This document shows, piece by piece, positions 6,823 through 9,752 of a stretch of DNA of 9,752 nt. The notes beneath the pieces were generated by a model. The model ran no database searches. It was given only the letters and a program-made list of their open reading frames with translations, and was not told the DNA's origin. A program made the translations under genes and the position numbers. Origin of the DNA: Cenarchaeum sp. SB0662_bin_33 (GTDB lineage Archaea > Thermoproteota > Nitrososphaeria > Nitrososphaerales > Nitrosopumilaceae); NCBI GenBank assembly GCA_009840065.1, contig VXON01000113.1:1-9752 (forward strand), written 5' to 3'. Within the stretch, counting starts at the first letter, position 1, and each line of letters begins with the position of its first letter.

Positions 6823-8217
6823 TTGGAGCAGTATTTCTCAAGCGCCCCACTGGCCCGCCTGATGGCATCCATGATGGACTATCAACAGGATGATATCCGC
6901 ATACTGGATCCTGGTGCAGGTGTAGGGTCTCTTTTCACGGCGTGTGTCGAGAGAGTATGTGAGATGGAGCAGTCCCCAAGGAGTATCTCTGTGACTGCCT
7001 ATGAGGTAGACCCATCCTTGGTGGGAAGCATCAGCGACTCACTGGATATAGTAAAGGAGTTCTGTAGGGGGCGCGGTGTACAATTCCTGGGAAATCTGAT
7101 ACAGAGGGACTTTATCGCAGACTACTGTAGTGGGGCGGCGCCCGACGGGTTTACACATACCATAATGAACCCCCCATACGGAAAGATCGGAGTGTCATCA
7201 CATACACATGAGTTGCTGCGCAGTGTAGGTCTGCAAACCACAAACACATACGCGGCGTTCGTCGCCATCTCCCAGAACATGTTGTGTAATGGCGGTCAGC
7301 TGGTATTCATATCACCCAGAAGTTTCTGCAACGGGAGGTACTTTGACCGGTTTAGAAAGATGTTTTTGGAGTCGATGGCGCTTCGGCACATACACCTGTT
7401 CGGCTCCCGCACATCATCATTCCACGATGACGGCGTACTACAAGAAAATGTTATAATCCATGCAGAGAAGCTTGGTGTTCCCAAAGCAGTAACTGTATCT
7501 TCAAGCGCAGGTCCCCAAGATAATACTACACATAGGCGCGTAGCCCCATCGGAGGTGGTGTTCGGCGATGACCCGCGAAGGTTCATTCACATAGTACCCG
7601 ATGTACAGGGAGCCCACACATCACATAATATGAGAGGGTTGAAGTACACACTAAAAGACCTGAACCTAGGCGTATCGACTGGTCGGGTGGTGGACTTTAG
7701 AATACGGGATGAATTGAGGCCCCACGGCGTAGACGGGACGGTCCCACTGGTACGGCCCTTCAACATATCCAGTGGGGTTGTAGAGTTCCCCATTGAGGGC
7801 AAGAAACACTGCAACTTTATCATGGATAGTATCAAGTCAAAAAAACTACTGATACAGAACGGGAATTATGTTCTTGTCAAACGTTTTACTACCACCGAGG
7901 AGAGGCGGCGTATAGTAGCAGCAGTCTGGACAAAAGATACACATGATGTAGTCGGATTTGAGAATAGGATAAACTACTATCATAGTAATGGTGGAAGCCT
8001 AGACATATTGACTGCTAGGGGGTTGTGGATGTTTCTCAACTCGACGATGGTTGATTCATACTTTAGACAGTTTAATGGTAGCACACAGGTGAATGCCACC
8101 GACCTGAGGTATATTAAGTATCCATCCAAGGACAAGATGCGGCAGCTGGGATGCATGATGGAGGACTGCCTTGACCAAAAACAGTTAGACATGGTGGTGG
8201 AAGATACCCTTTGGTGA
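6823..8217 (+). CDS. PstI/BsuBI-type N6-adenine DNA methyltransferase
   Basis: This 464-aa enzyme methylates adenine N6 in its recognition site. Motifs seen are EQYFSSAPLARLMAS (2-16, the family's N-terminal QxFTP-like box), motif I ILDPGAGVGSL (27-37), an acidic YEVD (60-63), the catalytic NPPY in MNPPYGK (115-121), and the target-recognition part with STGRVVDFR (285-293) and FNGSTQVNATDLR (417-429), typical of PstI-like and Eco57I-like methylases. The best available start is TTG at 6823. The frame stays open upstream to a TGA at 6724, without ATG, GTG or another TTG, and the upstream residues (TNRLSVRLPKKQS) look coding, so the true N-terminus is uncertain. Its stop overlaps the start of the restriction endonuclease. 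PstI methylates CTGCAG; the same target is likely but unproven here. Confidence 0.9.
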   Translation: MEQYFSSAPLARLMASMMDYQQDDIRILDPGAGVGSLFTACVERVCEMEQSPRSISVTAYEVDPSLVGSISDSLDIVKEFCRGRGVQFLGNLIQRDFIADYCSGAAPDGFTHTIMNPPYGKIGVSSHTHELLRSVGLQTTNTYAAFVAISQNMLCNGGQLVFISPRSFCNGRYFDRFRKMFLESMALRHIHLFGSRTSSFHDDGVLQENVIIHAEKLGVPKAVTVSSSAGPQDNTTHRRVAPSEVVFGDDPRRFIHIVPDVQGAHTSHNMRGLKYTLKDLNLGVSTGRVVDFRIRDELRPHGVDGTVPLVRPFNISSGVVEFPIEGKKHCNFIMDSIKSKKLLIQNGNYVLVKRFTTTEERRRIVAAVWTKDTHDVVGFENRINYYHSNGGSLDILTARGLWMFLNSTMVDSYFRQFNGSTQVNATDLRYIKYPSKDKMRQLGCMMEDCLDQKQLDMVVEDTLW

Positions 8218-9161
8218 GACTGAACCGTGCAAAGGTTGAAGAGGCGCTAGACATACTAAAACAGTTGGGATTCCCCCACCAGCAACAGAATGACAGATCA
8301 GCCCTGACACTACTAGCATTGTTGGACTTGAAGCCGAGCGACTCATGGAGTAGTTCATCCAATCCAATGCTGGGAATCACTCCAATGATGGACTGGTTCA
8401 AAAAATATTACGGGAAGAATTACGCCCCAAACTCACGTGAGACGGTCAGGAGGCAGACAGTCCACCAGTTTCTGCAGGCTGCACTGATAGTGGAGAACCC
8501 AGACAAGCCTGACAGGCCCACCAACAGCGGCAAGACCGTCTACCAGATTGATGGGAGTGCCCTAGAACTTCTCCGGCTATATGGTACTGACCAATGGACC
8601 TCATTACTAGACATGTATCTGAAGGAGCGTCCTGCATTGCAGGAGATATATGAAAAGCGGCGAAGCACTGGGAAGATTCCGATCAAAATATCGTCCAGGA
8701 TGGAAGTCCGTCTGTCTTCCGGCGGACAGAATGCACTGGTCGGGATGGTATGCGCCGAGTTTGTGCAGAGGTTCGTTCCCGACGGGGTTCTTTTGTATGT
8801 AGGCGATACGGCCAAAAAATTTGTATATTTTGATAGGCAAGGTCTTGAAGATCTTGGAGTTGCCTTGGAGCCACATGGGAAGATTCCGGACGTTGTCATA
8901 CATGACGTTCGGCACAACTGGTTGTTTTTGGTGGAGGCCGTCACCAGTCATGGACCGATAAACGCCAAGAGGAGGAAAGAACTACAGGCAATATTCGCCC
9001 ACTCAAAGGCAAAACCGGTATATGTTACTGCATTCTCCGACAGGAATGTGATGAAGCGATTTATCACAGACATATCTTGGGAGACGGAGGTGTGGGTAGC
9101 CGACACACCAGATCATATGATCCACTTTAACGGAGAGCGATTTTTGGGTCCCTATGCGTGA
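8214..9161 (+). CDS. BsuBI/PstI-family type II restriction endonuclease
   Basis: The protein of about 315 aa is the same length as BsuBI (316) and close to PstI (326). Residue numbers here count from the TTG at 8211. The C-terminal nuclease half has LLYVGDTAKKF (194-204), IPDVVIHD (225-232) with D227, and LFLVEAVTSHGPI (238-250) with E242. These form the PD-(D/E)xK-type active site and the highly conserved EAVTSHGPI signature of the family. The N-terminal half (1-150) is the helical, helix-turn-helix-like region normal for the family. The GTG at 8214 overlaps the methylase stop as GTGA, the classic coupled arrangement; TTG at 8211 is equally open. It probably cuts unmethylated CTGCAG-like sites, making the ends on which HerA-NurA could act. 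The gene appears intact. Family call is strong; target is inferred. Confidence 0.92.
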   Translation: MRLNRAKVEEALDILKQLGFPHQQQNDRSALTLLALLDLKPSDSWSSSSNPMLGITPMMDWFKKYYGKNYAPNSRETVRRQTVHQFLQAALIVENPDKPDRPTNSGKTVYQIDGSALELLRLYGTDQWTSLLDMYLKERPALQEIYEKRRSTGKIPIKISSRMEVRLSSGGQNALVGMVCAEFVQRFVPDGVLLYVGDTAKKFVYFDRQGLEDLGVALEPHGKIPDVVIHDVRHNWLFLVEAVTSHGPINAKRRKELQAIFAHSKAKPVYVTAFSDRNVMKRFITDISWETEVWVADTPDHMIHFNGERFLGPYA

Positions 9162-9194
9162 ACACGACATTTGACCATGTCTCCTGCCTGTATT

Positions 9195-9218
9195 ATGAGA
9201 TATGCATGCCCATCTCAT
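9195..9218 (+). other. Short hairpin downstream of the endonuclease gene
   Basis: ATGAGAT (9195-9201) and ATCTCAT (9212-9218) form a perfect 7-bp stem with a 10-nt loop containing ATGCAT. It lies 34 nt after the endonuclease stop and may mark the 3' end of the operon transcript, but no T-run follows. The rest of 9162-9340 shows no gene and no other feature I can support. Confidence 0.3.
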
Positions 9219-9341
9219 GCGCTTTCCAACATGTATTATCTCACGTTAACTTACCAGAAGCCCCAAACTATGGTGCTGTCAAGAACTTATGACCTACACA
9301 AGACTGTCAAATTGCGGATATGCGCGCACCCCTAACCTATA

Positions 9342-9395
9342 TTTCCACTCCGACCCCAATTTCCACTCCGCTAATTTGACCAATGTTTCCACTCC
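9342..9395 (+). repeat. Three TTTCCACTCC words
   Basis: TTTCCACTCC occurs at 9342-9351, 9360-9369 and 9386-9395, with start-to-start spacing of 18 and 26 nt. The last copy is the front end of the intergenic direct repeat at 9386-9436. Related words lie upstream of copy 1 (335-346 and 360-369) and, degraded, in copy 2 (1952-1961). The spacing is irregular and there is no spacer structure, so this is not a CRISPR array; binding sites for a regulator would fit. Confidence 0.65.
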
Positions 9396-9436
9396 AAGCG
9401 CCGTTTTGGGACAGGCGCTATATTTGGGACAGTTCA
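9386..9436 (+). repeat. Intergenic direct repeat, copy 3 (long form)
   Basis: TTTCCACTCCA (9386-9396) is followed by AGCGCCGTTTTGGGACA (9397-9413) and the 23-nt unit starting GGCGCTATATTTGGGACA (9414-9436). The 23-nt unit is identical to that of copy 1, and the whole 51 nt aligns without gaps to copy 2. It sits 57 nt before the ATG at 9494. If TATATTT (9419-9425) is a TATA box, transcription would start near 9448, giving a leader of about 45 nt for the following gene. Confidence 0.75.
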
Positions 9437-9493
9437 GTTCAAACTCTTGATCTAGGCTTCATTTTACGCAAGTTTCCTGAGTTTAACTTCACG

Positions 9494-9752
9494 ATGGACG
9501 AATTCGACGATAGGCTGCGCCTGCAAAAGTTCATCTACCTCATGCAGTCATTTGACGTCTATCTTGGGTATGACTTCTCATGGTATTTGCGCGGTCCATA
9601 TTGCACGAGACTGACCACATGCGGATTCGCGTTAGATGATGGCATCTATCAGCGCATACCGCCGGATGATGGCACCAGTAGATTCGCGAGTGAGACTGTA
9701 CAGAGACGCTTTAACAAATTTAAGGAGTATATTGGGGGAAAAGCAACAGATG
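9494..9752 (+). CDS. YwgA-like uncharacterised protein, N-terminal part
   Basis: Only the first 86 codons are in the window. The protein carries RLRLQKFIYLMQ (7-18) followed by LGYDFSWYLRGPYCTRLT (25-42), the pattern of the widespread 'LQKxxYL...F.WYLYGPYS' family, which includes bacterial YwgA-like proteins; archaeal members are mostly annotated as hypothetical. No catalytic motif is visible. The function of the family is not known to me with certainty. The frame is also open upstream of the ATG, and the preceding residues (LDLGFILRKFPEFNFT) look as if they could be coding; the only canonical upstream start is an ATG at 9383, which lies inside the intergenic repeat. I therefore keep 9494 and flag the alternative. 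Its place directly after a copy of the intergenic repeat suggests it is a further module of the same island. Confidence 0.7.
   Translation, partial: MDEFDDRLRLQKFIYLMQSFDVYLGYDFSWYLRGPYCTRLTTCGFALDDGIYQRIPPDDGTSRFASETVQRRFNKFKEYIGGKATD

Noticed and set aside
8540..8951. Overlapping minus-strand frames opposite the restriction endonuclease
   Set aside because: They are shadows of a clear BsuBI/PstI-family gene, with no family motifs of their own.
9342..9436. CRISPR-like repeat cluster (TTTCCACTCC words)
   Set aside because: The words are 10 nt long with uneven spacing and no unique spacers of constant length, and no cas genes are present.

Overview
The window looks like a piece of an archaeal defence island. 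The archaeal assignment is an inference. A NurA/HerA pair is present, several genes have TATA-like boxes about 25 nt before their start codons, Shine-Dalgarno sites are not evident, and arginine AGG/AGA and isoleucine ATA codons are common. A member of the Nitrososphaerota (Thaumarchaeota) would fit, but nothing here proves it.

Layout. A small unrecognised gene (64-282, +) is followed by a structured non-coding stretch (283-514). Next is a minus-strand pair: a DprA/Smf-like protein (1853-1176) overlapping a ComF-type phosphoribosyltransferase (1204-515). This pairing resembles the ShosTA antiphage toxin-antitoxin system. After a divergent intergenic region, five plus-strand genes run nearly end to end: a DNA cytosine-C5 methyltransferase (2088-3089), a NurA-type nuclease with an unusual central winged-helix insert (3119-4951), a HerA-type ATPase (4955-6745), a PstI/BsuBI-type N6-adenine methyltransferase (6823-8217) and a BsuBI/PstI-family restriction endonuclease (8214-9161). 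A 332-nt non-coding stretch follows, then the start of a gene of the 'LQKxxYL...WYLxGPY' (YwgA-like) family that runs off the window (9494-).

Likely cooperation (inference). The endonuclease and N6 methylase form a complete type II restriction-modification pair. HerA-NurA is a translocase-nuclease machine that could degrade DNA from the ends made by the endonuclease. The C5 methylase would add a second self mark. I do not recognise this five-gene arrangement as a named system, and it is the main candidate for an undescribed defence system here.

A second theme is a sequence element repeated three times in the same orientation (360-393, 1952-2002, 9386-9436), always between gene modules. It carries one or two copies of a GGCGC...TTTGGGACA unit, preceded by TTTCCACTC-type words. 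It could be a shared promoter/operator that co-regulates the modules, or a homology block that lets modules be exchanged.
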